Notes under the pieces: model-generated
Database searches by the model: none
What the model was told of the DNA's origin: nothing
What the model saw: only the letters and a program-made list of their open reading frames with translations
Shown: positions 1 to 6,205 of the stretch, piece by piece
How the letters are laid out: every line of letters starts with the position of its first letter
Numbering within the stretch: position 1 is the first letter of the stretch
From: Bacteroidales bacterium
GTDB taxonomy: Bacteria; Bacteroidota; Bacteroidia; Bacteroidales; Dysgonomonadaceae
DNA length: 6,966 bases
Direction of reading: 5' to 3'
NCBI GenBank assembly: GCA_012798745.1
Contig: JAAZMQ010000375.1
Location: 1 to 6,966, forward strand
Made by a program: the position numbers and the translations under genes

Positions 1-160
1 AAATTCTACCTGCAAATCTTCCTGTCCTATTTGCACCATAAAATTGAAACATTCCTCTAGCACGATTATCAGAGCCTACAGCATTTTCCATAGTTTGATA
101 TTTCTTAACGGATGATTTTGAAATTTGTTGCCTAAGAGTTAATACCTTTGATAAATCTCC
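1..160 (-). pseudogene. Phage family A DNA polymerase, downstream fragment (interrupted gene)
   Basis: Read on the minus strand from 160 to the window edge, this gives 53 uninterrupted codons beginning GDLSKVLTLRQQISKSSVKK and containing SDNRARGMFQFYGANRTGR and RFAGRI. The YGANRTGRFAGR block is the phage version of the Pol I 'TGR' motif that precedes the palm active site. The catalytic Asp motifs would lie beyond the left edge. It has no start codon of its own and begins exactly where host-type sequence ends. It continues in frame from the fragment at 6606-6966, with the same orientation and order, so the two are halves of one gene. The product would replicate phage DNA, but as arranged it cannot be made whole. 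The base composition is visibly less AT-rich than the adjoining host genes. The family call is from recognition of motifs. The exact junction base is ambiguous by about one nucleotide. Confidence 0.85.
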
Positions 161-1464
161 AGTATATATTCTTTATTATTAAAAGCTCTTCCTGCTAAAG
201 AAAAAGCTACTATCATTAAACTATTCCAAGAAGTTAATATTTTATCATCTTTATAAGGGTGTACCCTATCTTCTCTATATTTAAAAAGTTTTTGTCTCAT
301 ATTTTCTAATTCTTCTTTAGATATATCTATACTACCTAAATCTGTATTTATAAGATTAGGTATATTTTTTCGTGCAAAATTTCCTGTTTTAGTTATATTA
401 TATATATTACAATAAATTTCTCCCTGTTCTTTTCCTAATATATTTATTATTTCATCCTTAGTCCATAAATAAAATTTGCCTTCTTCCCCTTCTGAATCTG
501 CATCTTCTGAAGAATAAAAAGCTTCTTCTTCTGAAGTCATATTTCTTTTTACATAATCTAAAATTTTTTCAGTAATTTCTTTATATAAAGGTTCTTTTGT
601 AGCTTGATAAGCTTCTGTATATGCTATAGATAAAAGTGCATTATCATATAACATTTTCTCAAAATGAGGTACAAGCCATTTTTTATCTGTAGAATATCTA
701 GAAAATCCAAAACCTATATGATCAAACATTCCTCCCTTATACATTCCCTTTAATGTCTTATTTATAATATTAAGTATTTCTTTATTCTTTGTTAATTTAT
801 AATACCTTAAAAGAAAAAACATATAATGTGGTGTAGGAAATTTAGGCTCTATACCAAATCCACCATATTCATAATCAAAATAATGCTTTAATTCCTCTAC
901 TGCTTTTTCTATTATATTATTTTCTAAATTTTCTTCATTATCATTATTAGAAAATGCCTTTATACTATTTAATATTTTTTCACTAGATAATAATAATTTA
1001 TTTTTATCTTCTTCCCATAAATCACTTATGGAACTTAAAATATCTATAAATCCAGGAATTCCAAATTTATTTTCTTTTGGAAAATATGTACCTGCAAAAA
1101 AAGGTTTTTTATCTGGAGTCATAATTATACTTAAAGGCCATCCACCGCTACCTGTGTATGCTTGGCAAAAAGTCATATAAATACTATCTACATCTGGTCT
1201 TTCTTCCCTATCTACTTTTATGGAAATAAAGTTTTCATTTAGTATTTTAGCTACTATTTCATCTTCAAAGGACTCTCCCTCCATTACATGACACCAATGA
1301 CAACTTGAATAGCCTATACTCAAAAATATTGGTTTATTTTCAGTCTTTGCTCTTTGAAAAGCTTCTTCTCCCCAAGGATACCAATCTACAGGGTTGTAGG
1401 CATGTTGAAGTAAATATGGTGACTTTTCTTTTAATAATCTATTAGGTGTTCTATTTATCTCCAA
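139..1464 (-). pseudogene. yyaL: YyaL/SSP411-type thioredoxin-domain protein, truncated at C-terminus
   Basis: This is the N-terminal two thirds of a COG1331 (DUF255, spermatogenesis-associated 20-like) protein. Residues 1 to about 165 form the thioredoxin-like domain, with PYLLQHAYNPVDWYPWGEEA near the start, the CxxC-type motif C55-H-W-C58 (SSCHWCHVME), KVDREERPDVD and GGWPLSIIMTPD. The rest is the beginning of the (alpha/alpha)6 six-hairpin domain, including FDHIGFGFSRYS and HFEKMLYDNA. Full-length relatives are about 670-690 residues. Family sequence ends near residue 434-435, and the frame runs about 6-7 codons (EIYQRY) into phage sequence before a TAA stop. The start is TTG at 1462-1464, preceded by AGGAAGTGAT (GGAAG at 1472-1476); there is no in-frame ATG nearby that fits better. 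The biochemical role of the family is not settled. The redox domain is complete here but the second domain is not, so a normal product is unlikely. Confidence 0.85.
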
Positions 1465-1491
1465 AATATCACTTCCTTTATTTATTATTCT

Positions 1492-1497
1492 ATTATA
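1492..1497 (-). promoter_or_regulatory. Candidate -10 element for yyaL
   Basis: On the minus strand TATAAT occurs about 28 bases before the TTG start, leaving room for a short leader with the AGGAAGTGAT ribosome site. No -35 with 16-18 base spacing is convincing: the base 17 positions upstream opens ACTTCC, and TTGAAT at 1522-1527 is about 24 bases away. This is a plausible but weak call in an AT-rich stretch. Confidence 0.35.
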
Positions 1498-1543
1498 GCT
1501 TTATCTTTTTAAAAGGAAGTTATTCAAATAATTATGCTTGTAT

Positions 1544-1573
1544 TTGACACATTTTTTCATATAAATCTATATC
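1544..1573 (+). promoter_or_regulatory. Candidate sigma-A promoter for the YdjM-like gene
   Basis: A perfect -35 TTGACA (1544-1549) is followed after 18 bases by TATATC (1568-1573), a four-of-six match to the -10 consensus. It points toward the gene starting at 1680, giving a leader of about 100 bases. A 16-base perfect palindrome, 1575-1590, lies just downstream and could be an operator. The rest of the 215-base divergent intergenic region shows nothing else recognisable. Confidence 0.4.
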
Positions 1574-1574
1574 T

Positions 1575-1590
1575 ATCTAATTTATTAGAT
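1575..1590. repeat. 16-base palindrome in the yyaL/ydjM-like divergent region
   Basis: ATCTAAT and ATTAGAT form a perfect 7-base dyad around TT, placed immediately after the candidate -10 of the rightward promoter. The position suits a repressor operator, but the sequence is AT-rich and no known regulator site is recognised. It is not a LexA-type box. Confidence 0.35.
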
Positions 1591-1659
1591 AACTAAAGAA
1601 CTAGCCCTTGTACAAATTTAAAATAAATAATTTTACATATAACTTCTAAATATTCAAAT

Positions 1660-1679
1660 AATATCACTGAGGTGATATT
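1660..1679 (+). promoter_or_regulatory. Ribosome site inside an 8-bp hairpin before the YdjM-like gene
   Basis: AATATCAC (1660-1667) pairs perfectly with GTGATATT (1672-1679) around the loop TGAG. The Shine-Dalgarno sequence GAGGTGAT (1670-1677) lies partly in the loop and partly in the 3' arm, and the hairpin abuts the ATG at 1680. The Shine-Dalgarno decides the start codon. The hairpin could lower translation, though GAGGTGAT is common enough in clostridia that the dyad may be incidental. Confidence 0.5.
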
Positions 1680-2222
1680 ATGACAGGAAAAACACATGTT
1701 GCAATAGCTACTGCTTCAGTAGTGCCATTTATTCCTAAAAATCCTTTGGAATTGTTAGGAATAATTCCATTTGTTTTATTAGGAGCATTATTGCCAGATA
1801 TAGATGCAGACTACAGTTTAATAAGATCTAAAAGATATTTACATAGTTTTATTATTTTAGGATTAGTTATAGTATTAACTACTAAAAGTAAAGGTCCAAT
1901 AATAGCTATACTTGTAATGTTGTTTTTAATATTTACTTTAAAGAGAACAGAGCATAGAACCATTATGCACAGCTTACTAGGACTTATAATTTTCACTGTT
2001 TGTATGATATTTATTTCTAAAAAATTCACATCATATTTTGCCTTAGGATATATAACACATTTATTAGCAGATAGCTTTACTTTAAATGGAATACCTCTTT
2101 TTTATCCTAAATTACAAGCTATAGGTATAAAAAAAATTAAAACAGGAAGTAAACAGGAAATGACAATAAAATATGTTTGCTTATTTATCGTTATATTAAA
2201 AATTATAACTGCCTATAAGTAA
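1680..2222 (+). CDS. YdjM/DUF457-family membrane-bound metal-dependent hydrolase-like protein
   Basis: A 180-residue protein with the layout of the YdjM/DUF457 family. It has an N-terminal MTGKTH (H6), LLGALLPDIDAD at 34-44 (D40, D42), EHRTIMHS at 91-98 (H92, H97) and GYITHLLADSFT at 123-134 (H127, D131), followed by NGIPLFYP at 136-143. These His/Asp clusters are the presumed metal ligands of the family. Hydrophobic stretches near 24-38, 53-68, 73-88, 98-113 and 163-178 indicate a polytopic inner-membrane protein. The best-known relative, E. coli YdjM, is LexA-regulated, but no LexA box is visible here. The substrate is unknown, and 'hydrolase' is a family label, not a demonstrated activity. 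The length is normal and the gene appears intact. It diverges from yyaL and converges on the PHP gene, so it is probably a single-gene unit. Confidence 0.85.
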   Translation: MTGKTHVAIATASVVPFIPKNPLELLGIIPFVLLGALLPDIDADYSLIRSKRYLHSFIILGLVIVLTTKSKGPIIAILVMLFLIFTLKRTEHRTIMHSLLGLIIFTVCMIFISKKFTSYFALGYITHLLADSFTLNGIPLFYPKLQAIGIKKIKTGSKQEMTIKYVCLFIVILKIITAYK

Positions 2223-2246
2223 CTATTTAAGCCACCTATAGGCAGT
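2192..2246 (-). terminator. Hairpin between convergent genes, best as terminator of the PTS/PHP operon
   Basis: ACTGCCTATA (2208-2217) pairs perfectly with TATAGGCAGT (2237-2246), a 10-bp stem with a 19-base loop that contains the stop codon of the plus-strand gene. Read on the minus strand, the stem is followed by TTATAATTTTTAATAT (2207-2192), a U-rich tail that suits intrinsic termination of leftward transcripts from the PHP gene. On the plus strand the following GCTTCATGTT is a poor tail, so termination there would be weaker. The stem overlaps the last codons of the YdjM-like gene. Confidence 0.6.
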
Positions 2247-2260
2247 GCTTCATGTTCACA

Positions 2261-2304
2261 TTGCTTAGCTAAATTTGAAGAATAAATTTAGAATATCTTA
2301 GCAA
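2261..2304. repeat. Imperfect hairpin next to the left inverted repeat
   Basis: CTAAATTT (2269-2276) pairs perfectly with AAATTTAG (2284-2291) around GAAGAAT. The outer arms TTGCTTAG (2261-2268) and CTTAGCAA (2297-2304) pair with one mismatch after a small AATAT bulge. The 3' half lies inside the left copy of the 95-base repeat, so the fold may be the true end of that repeat. There is no U-tract on either side, so it is not called a terminator. Confidence 0.45.
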
Positions 2305-2377
2305 ATTGAATACCTTTGTAATAATATATTATTTTTTATAATGTCTTAGTATCCCAAACTTTAAAGTTAAAATATTT
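2284..2377 (-). repeat. Left copy of a ~95 bp inverted repeat bracketing the PTS operon
   Basis: The reverse complement of this stretch aligns with 6206-6300 at roughly four fifths identity by eye, with two or three small gaps. Shared blocks are AAATATT, ACTTTAAAGTTTGGGAT, AATAATAT, TTACAAAGGTA, TCAATT, GCTAA and TTCTAA. It begins 27 bases past the PHP stop codon. It contains no reading frame. The two copies face each other around a unit that holds the entire operon and its promoter. Homology may extend to about 2269. Confidence 0.75.
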
Positions 2378-2404
2378 CTACCATGAGTAAAAAATTTCTA
2401 GAGT

Positions 2405-3229
2405 TTAATATCTAGGCCAATTTTTCAACTCTTCAAACTGTTCTTTATTTAAACCAAACTTTCCAAATTCAATTAAATTTGGATCATGAAAATCACTTCC
2501 ACCACTTTTAGCTAGATTATATTTATCTGCTAACTTTAAAGTTTTTTCATAATCTATTTCCTTCATTTTTGAATGATTTATTTCAATTCCTTGTAATCCA
2601 TATTTAACATATTTTCCAATTTCATTATAATTATCATATTCACAAGGATGAGCAATAATTGCTATGCCTCCATCTTTTTTTATTGCTTCAATACCTTTCA
2701 TTACAGGAATATACCCCATTTTAAAATCAGTTTCTTTTGATGTTTTTGACGCGAAAAGTTCACGATACCTTTCCTTAGTCATTTCATTAGGATACTTCTC
2801 TTTTAGAGCTTGAAAAATATTCATCTTAAAGACAATACTGTATTTAGAATATTTTTTTGCATCTTCATAAGTAATATCATAGCCTTTTTGAGATAATTCT
2901 TTTATTAAATCCTTGTGGTAATTATCTCGGCATTCCAAAGTTTTATCGCATAATTTCTTAATATGTGGTGTGTTTTCATTAAGCCATAGTCCAACAATGT
3001 GGACTTTTTTAAAAACATCATAATCATAACAACTCATTTCCACACCTTTTACTACTTGGATATTTATTTTATTGCCAATTTCTCTAATTTCATCAAATTG
3101 ATCAACTGTATCATGGTCAGTAATAGCTATAGCTTTTATTCCTTTTTCTTTTGCCTTAGCAAGAACATCCGCAATTTCACAAACTCCATCACTGTGATTT
3201 GTGTGCACATGTAAATCAGCATATATCAT
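2405..3229 (-). CDS. PHP-domain metal-dependent phosphoesterase
   Basis: A 274-residue PHP protein with the metal-binding set in order: H7-V-H9 (ADLHVHTNHSDG), D14, ITDHDT with D38 and H39, E64 (KGVEMS), H77 (KVHIVG), H194 (IIAHPCEY) and the closing D246-F-H248 (SGGSDFHDP). All are present, so a trinuclear-metal phosphoesterase is expected. Length and order resemble the YciV/RNase AM, nucleoside-bisphosphatase and cyclic-phosphate phosphodiesterase branch. Polymerase-associated PHP domains are larger fusions. No signal peptide or membrane segment is seen, so it should be cytosolic. GGAGG at 3237-3241, 7 bases from the ATG, sets the start. The gene follows the PTS gene by 13 bases and is certainly co-transcribed. 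That context suggests it acts on a phosphorylated product of the imported sugar or otherwise serves the operon, but the substrate cannot be read from sequence. Confidence 0.88.
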   Translation of the reverse strand: MIYADLHVHTNHSDGVCEIADVLAKAKEKGIKAIAITDHDTVDQFDEIREIGNKINIQVVKGVEMSCYDYDVFKKVHIVGLWLNENTPHIKKLCDKTLECRDNYHKDLIKELSQKGYDITYEDAKKYSKYSIVFKMNIFQALKEKYPNEMTKERYRELFASKTSKETDFKMGYIPVMKGIEAIKKDGGIAIIAHPCEYDNYNEIGKYVKYGLQGIEINHSKMKEIDYEKTLKLADKYNLAKSGGSDFHDPNLIEFGKFGLNKEQFEELKNWPRY

Positions 3230-3242
3230 ATTATGCCCTCCT

Positions 3243-5090
3243 TTAAACTACTGTCAATAAGATATCTTCTTTGTTAACTTTATTCTTATTAGTTGGCAAT
3301 ATTTCCACATATTTATCACTATTAGTTACAATTACCATTGTTGTTAAATCATATCCTGCTTTTTTTATTTCATCCATATTAAATTCTAATAGTAAATCGC
3401 CTTTCTTAACTTGTTGATCTTTAGAAACCAATAAGTCAAAATATTTTCCATCTAAAGACACAGTATCTATACCTACATGAATTAATAATTCAATACCATT
3501 TATAGTAATTCCAATAGCATGTCCTGTATTAAAACAAGCACTAATTACTCCATTACCAGGTGCATATATCTTACCTTCATTTGGAATAATTCCAACTCCT
3601 GCTCCCATTATTCCACTTGCAAAAGTTTCATCATCAACATCTTTTAAAGGAACAATTTCTCCTTTAACTGGTGTTAAAATATCTTGACTAATACTGTTAT
3701 TATTCATATCTTTTTTATATTCTACTTCTTTATTATCCTCAACTGGATCATCAAATCCAATAATAAATGTAAAAATAAATGTTACTACTGTAGCTATAAT
3801 TAATGTAATAATAGCAAATATTAAGTTTTTACTACCTTCAGATACCCACATAGGTAGACTTAATAATCCTGGAGTTACATAAACAAAAGCTCTTAATTGA
3901 ACTATTCCAGCAAATAATCCTGCTGTTGCGCCACCAATCATACAAGCATACATTGGTCTTTTTAATTTAAGGTTAACACCATACATAGCAGGTTCAGTAA
4001 TTCCTCCTAAAAATGCTGTAACACTTGATGAATATGCAATTTGCTTTAATTCTTTATTTTTAGTTTTTAATGCTACTGCTAATGCTGCTGAAGCTTGAGA
4101 CATATTAGAACATAATGCTATAACACGTGTAACAGGGTCAAAACCATTTTGTTCAATTAGCATAACACAAATTGGGCTCAAAGCTTTATGCATACCTATT
4201 GATACTAACCATGGATATACAGCTGCTAAAATTGGAATTGCAACAATACCAAAGTGTTGTTGTACAAATAATACAATATCAGCAACTAATTGTGCAATGT
4301 AATTACCTACAGGTCCTATTATAATAAATCCTAATGGTGCAGTAATTAAAATAACTAACAATGGAGCCATAAATACTTTAATCATTTCAGGAACATACTT
4401 ATAAACATATTTTTCAATATAAGACATTATCCATACAACTAAAATAGCAGTTACAAGTTGTGAAGAATATTTTACTAATGCTAACGGTATCCCTAAAAAA
4501 TATACAGGCTTTGCTGCTGATACTAATTCCATCCATTCTGGATGTAGCATTGATAAACATATAAATGATGCTAAATATTGATTACATTTAAATATTTTTG
4601 CTGCTGAAAAACCTACAAACACCGGCATAAAATAGAAACCAGTATCAAAAATAAATTTTAATACAACATATGTTTGACATGATTTGTCTAAAATTCCAAG
4701 CAAACTTAAAATTAAAAGCAATACTTTTCCCATTCCTGCTCCAGCAAGTAATGGAATCATTGGTGCAATTGATCCTGTAATAACTGACAGAATTTTGTTA
4801 ACAATACCTTTCTTTTCTTCCTTTTCACTGTTATTTGATGAACCTAAATTAGTCATTTTTATAATTTCATCATAGACTTTGTCCACACCATTACCAATTA
4901 CCAATTGGTATTGTCCTCCTTTTTTTACTAAAGACATTACACCATTAATTGATTTGATTTTTTTGTCACTAGCCTTTGATTCAGAATTAAGTGTAAATCT
5001 TAATCTTGTGGTACAGTGAACTAAGGAGCTAACATTTTTTTCTCCTCCTACAGCTAATAAAATTTCTTTAGCCATTTTTTGATAATTCAT
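3243..5090 (-). CDS. bglP: PTS beta-glucoside-type transporter, EIIBCA fusion
   Basis: A 615-residue glucose-superfamily PTS permease in B-C-A order that imports and phosphorylates a sugar, passing phosphate from HPr through EIIA and EIIB. EIIB covers about residues 1-85, with the phospho-cysteine in VHCTTRLRF (C26). EIIC covers about 100-447, a polytopic membrane domain with the conserved GITEPAMYG (363-371) and TGSIAPMIPLLAGAGM (105-120). EIIA covers about 470-600, with TGHAIGI (H524) and the phospho-histidine in LLIHVGID (H538). Length matches BglP/BglF relatives and no key residue is missing. The start is the ATG at 5088-5090, because GGAGG at 5099-5103 sits 8 bases upstream; the in-frame ATG at 5105 overlaps that ribosome site. 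An unusual RAT-like/hairpin element lies just upstream. The LicT neighbour and RAT sites favour an aryl- or alkyl-beta-glucoside, but sucrose- or trehalose-type substrates are not excluded, so the symbol is by family. Confidence 0.9.
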   Translation of the reverse strand: MNYQKMAKEILLAVGGEKNVSSLVHCTTRLRFTLNSESKASDKKIKSINGVMSLVKKGGQYQLVIGNGVDKVYDEIIKMTNLGSSNNSEKEEKKGIVNKILSVITGSIAPMIPLLAGAGMGKVLLLILSLLGILDKSCQTYVVLKFIFDTGFYFMPVFVGFSAAKIFKCNQYLASFICLSMLHPEWMELVSAAKPVYFLGIPLALVKYSSQLVTAILVVWIMSYIEKYVYKYVPEMIKVFMAPLLVILITAPLGFIIIGPVGNYIAQLVADIVLFVQQHFGIVAIPILAAVYPWLVSIGMHKALSPICVMLIEQNGFDPVTRVIALCSNMSQASAALAVALKTKNKELKQIAYSSSVTAFLGGITEPAMYGVNLKLKRPMYACMIGGATAGLFAGIVQLRAFVYVTPGLLSLPMWVSEGSKNLIFAIITLIIATVVTFIFTFIIGFDDPVEDNKEVEYKKDMNNNSISQDILTPVKGEIVPLKDVDDETFASGIMGAGVGIIPNEGKIYAPGNGVISACFNTGHAIGITINGIELLIHVGIDTVSLDGKYFDLLVSKDQQVKKGDLLLEFNMDEIKKAGYDLTTMVIVTNSDKYVEILPTNKNKVNKEDILLTVV

Positions 5091-5098
5091 TTTGAATT

Positions 5099-5131
5099 CC
5101 TCCATTTCTTTTTTTATATATAAAATGAAGG
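5099..5131 (-). promoter_or_regulatory. Hairpin masking the PTS gene ribosome-binding site
   Basis: On the minus strand CCTTCATTT (5131-5123) pairs with AAATGGAGG (5107-5099), nine pairs including one G-U, around a 15-base A/U-rich loop. The 3' arm contains the complete Shine-Dalgarno GGAGG of the PTS gene. No U-tract follows, so this is not an intrinsic terminator. It would instead hide the ribosome site. Its 5' arm overlaps the 3' end of the RAT-like element at 5130-5156 by two bases (CC at 5130-5131). Confidence 0.5.
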
Positions 5132-5156
5132 TTTAGCCAACTTAATGTTACTATCC
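5130..5156 (-). promoter_or_regulatory. Second RAT-like antiterminator element, between licT and PTS genes
   Basis: The minus strand reads GGATAGTAACATTAAG then TTGGCTAAACC. This preserves the RAT frame: 5' GGAT-GT, a short upper stem (TAAC/GTTG with one wobble) and a 3' GC-AAACC end. It departs from the leader RAT at several positions and is shorter (27 versus 35 bases). The E. coli bgl operon carries a second BglG-responsive site at the equivalent place, between antiterminator and permease genes, so the position has precedent. Binding by LicT would compete with the ribosome-site hairpin at 5099-5131. Confidence 0.5.
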
Positions 5157-5195
5157 AACTATAACTACTTTATTTTTTTATGATTACTATCTTAA

Positions 5196-6050
5196 CTATT
5201 TCCCTTTTCTAAGTTTCATAATATGTATTGTTACATATAAAATTTCATCTTCATCTAAATAATAATTATATTTTTTTTCAATAAACTGTTTTATTTTTAA
5301 AGTACATAGATATGATTCTTTATACTGTTCTTTTATAATATTCAGTAAATCATTATTTTCAATATTAGTTTTATTATTACTTTTATTATTACTTTTTTTA
5401 TAAAAGACTCTATGTCCAAAAAACTTTAAATATGTAATAAAATAATAATAATTATGTGAATTAGTATCAAAATTACATTTAAAATGATATTTAACTATAT
5501 TTGTAATGTTTTGTATGAACCCAGTTATCTCATATATATCATGGATATCATTGCTAATTTCAGCACTAACAATATGAAGTGCAATAAATCCAGCCTCGTC
5601 TTCAGGCATAGTTAAACCATACCTTTTTTTAATCATATCAATTCCATATAATCCTATTTCATATTCACTTTTATAAAAATTTTTAATTTCCCATAATAAT
5701 TTATTTCTTAATTGGCCCCCTTCTTTTTGCCGTTCAATGCTTGTACTTATATGATCCATCAAAGAGATATACAATGAATCATCAAGTTTCATAGATAATT
5801 TTTGCTTTGCATACTGTACAATATCATCGCAAAGTTCAATACATTTAGTAGGAATACTACTTAAAATCTCAACAAGATGGTAGGGATATTCCATGGAACT
5901 TAAAATAAATTTTTTAGTAACCTTAGTTTGATCAATAGTATCACCATTTCGTTTCCCATAACCTACTCCTTTTCCCATTATAACTAATTCTTTTCCTTTA
6001 TCATCAAATATTATAACAGCATTATTATTTAAAATTTTATTTATTACCAT
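5196..6050 (-). CDS. licT: LicT/BglG-family transcriptional antiterminator
   Basis: A 284-residue RNA-binding antiterminator. The CAT domain, about residues 1-56, opens MVINKILNNNAVIIFDDKG and has GKGVGYGKRNGD. PRD1, about 60-170, carries both expected histidines: H100 (SLMDHIS) and H159 (FIALHIVSAE). PRD2, about 172-284, has H276 (VTIHIMKL) but Tyr at 207 (FITYLKFFGHR), where B. subtilis LicT has phosphorylatable His207; a histidine sits at 213 instead. An Asn/Lys-rich stretch (SNNKSNNKTN) at 220-229 lengthens PRD2. The start is the ATG at 6048-6050, with GGAGG at 6057-6061, 6 bases upstream; the in-frame ATG at 6071 lies in the terminator arm. LicT dimers bind the RAT RNA and stop terminator formation when inducing sugar is present. 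The PTS permease phosphorylates PRD1 to inactivate it, and HPr normally phosphorylates PRD2. It is first in its operon, 105 bases before the PTS start, and is autoregulated through the leader RAT. Confidence 0.92.
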   Translation of the reverse strand: MVINKILNNNAVIIFDDKGKELVIMGKGVGYGKRNGDTIDQTKVTKKFILSSMEYPYHLVEILSSIPTKCIELCDDIVQYAKQKLSMKLDDSLYISLMDHISTSIERQKEGGQLRNKLLWEIKNFYKSEYEIGLYGIDMIKKRYGLTMPEDEAGFIALHIVSAEISNDIHDIYEITGFIQNITNIVKYHFKCNFDTNSHNYYYFITYLKFFGHRVFYKKSNNKSNNKTNIENNDLLNIIKEQYKESYLCTLKIKQFIEKKYNYYLDEDEILYVTIHIMKLRKGK

Positions 6051-6062
6051 AAAATACCTCCT

Positions 6063-6115
6063 AAAAAACAAAAACCTATTTCCAGATATAACAAAAATAT
6101 TTGTAAATAGGTTTT
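6063..6115 (-). terminator. Leader intrinsic terminator of the licT-PTS-PHP operon
   Basis: On the minus strand AAAACCTATTT (6115-6105) pairs perfectly with AAATAGGTTTT (6081-6071), 11 bp with a 23-base loop, followed by TGTTTTTT (6070-6063). It lies between the promoter and the licT start. Its 5' arm overlaps the 3' end of the RAT element at 6110-6115, the classic mutually exclusive arrangement. Confidence 0.85.
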
Positions 6116-6144
6116 GTGTAGCAAACTAAGTGCTATTACAATCC
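6110..6144 (-). promoter_or_regulatory. RAT ribonucleic antiterminator (LicT-binding site)
   Basis: The minus strand reads GGATTGTAATAGCACTTAG then TTTGCTACACAAAACC. GGATTGT and CAAAACC are the hallmark ends of LicT/SacY-class RATs, and TAGCA/TGCTA forms the upper stem. LicT binding would hold this fold and block the overlapping terminator, which needs the AAAACC segment. The gene for the matching protein starts about 60 bases downstream, so the operon is self-inducing. Confidence 0.85.
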
Positions 6145-6159
6145 GTATCTTACATTTGT

Positions 6160-6189
6160 ATTATACTATATTACGACTTTTTATGTCAA
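6160..6189 (-). promoter_or_regulatory. Sigma-A promoter of the licT-PTS-PHP operon
   Basis: On the minus strand a perfect -35 TTGACA (6189-6184) is separated by 18 bases from a perfect -10 TATAAT (6165-6160). Transcription should begin near 6153, just ahead of the RAT. This is the strongest promoter visible in the window, as expected for an operon held in check by a terminator and by catabolite repression. Confidence 0.85.
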
Positions 6190-6197
6190 CGGTTACA
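6184..6197. promoter_or_regulatory. cre (catabolite response element) over the operon -35
   Basis: TGTCAACGGTTACA matches the Firmicute cre consensus TGNAANCGNWNWCA at every defined position but one (C for A at position 4), and keeps the central CG in an otherwise AT-rich region. It covers the whole -35 hexamer, so CcpA bound with HPr-Ser-P would block RNA polymerase when preferred sugars are present. Confidence 0.7.
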
Positions 6198-6205
6198 TGG
6201 CTTTT

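Noticed and set aside
101..114. 14-base identity between the phage flank (101-114, reverse) and the palindrome spacer (6365-6378), CATCCGTTAAGAAA
   Set aside because: A match this long is not rare by chance in 7 kb of AT-biased DNA. It lies away from the junctions and so explains neither insertion end.
1811..2029. Minus-strand open frame of 72 codons inside the YdjM-like gene
   Set aside because: It lies opposite a gene with clear family motifs, has no ribosome site and is low-complexity hydrophobic sequence. It is a shadow.
2378..2404. Terminator directly after the PHP stop codon
   Set aside because: No stable stem followed by a U-tract is present. The hairpin at 2208-2246 with its U-rich minus-strand tail is a better candidate.
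2999..3214. Plus-strand open frame opposite the PHP gene
   Set aside because: It is antisense to the PHP metal motifs, with Phe/Ile-rich content and no ribosome site.
4684..4875. Plus-strand open frame opposite the PTS gene
   Set aside because: It is antisense to conserved EIIB/EIIC coding sequence with no independent support.
5091..5105. Upstream in-frame ATG for the PTS gene
   Set aside because: This ATG overlaps the GGAGG that serves the ATG at 5090, and family proteins begin near MNYQKMAKEIL.
6051..6071. Upstream in-frame ATG for licT
   Set aside because: It lies in the terminator arm ahead of the ribosome site. The CAT domain begins at MVINK.
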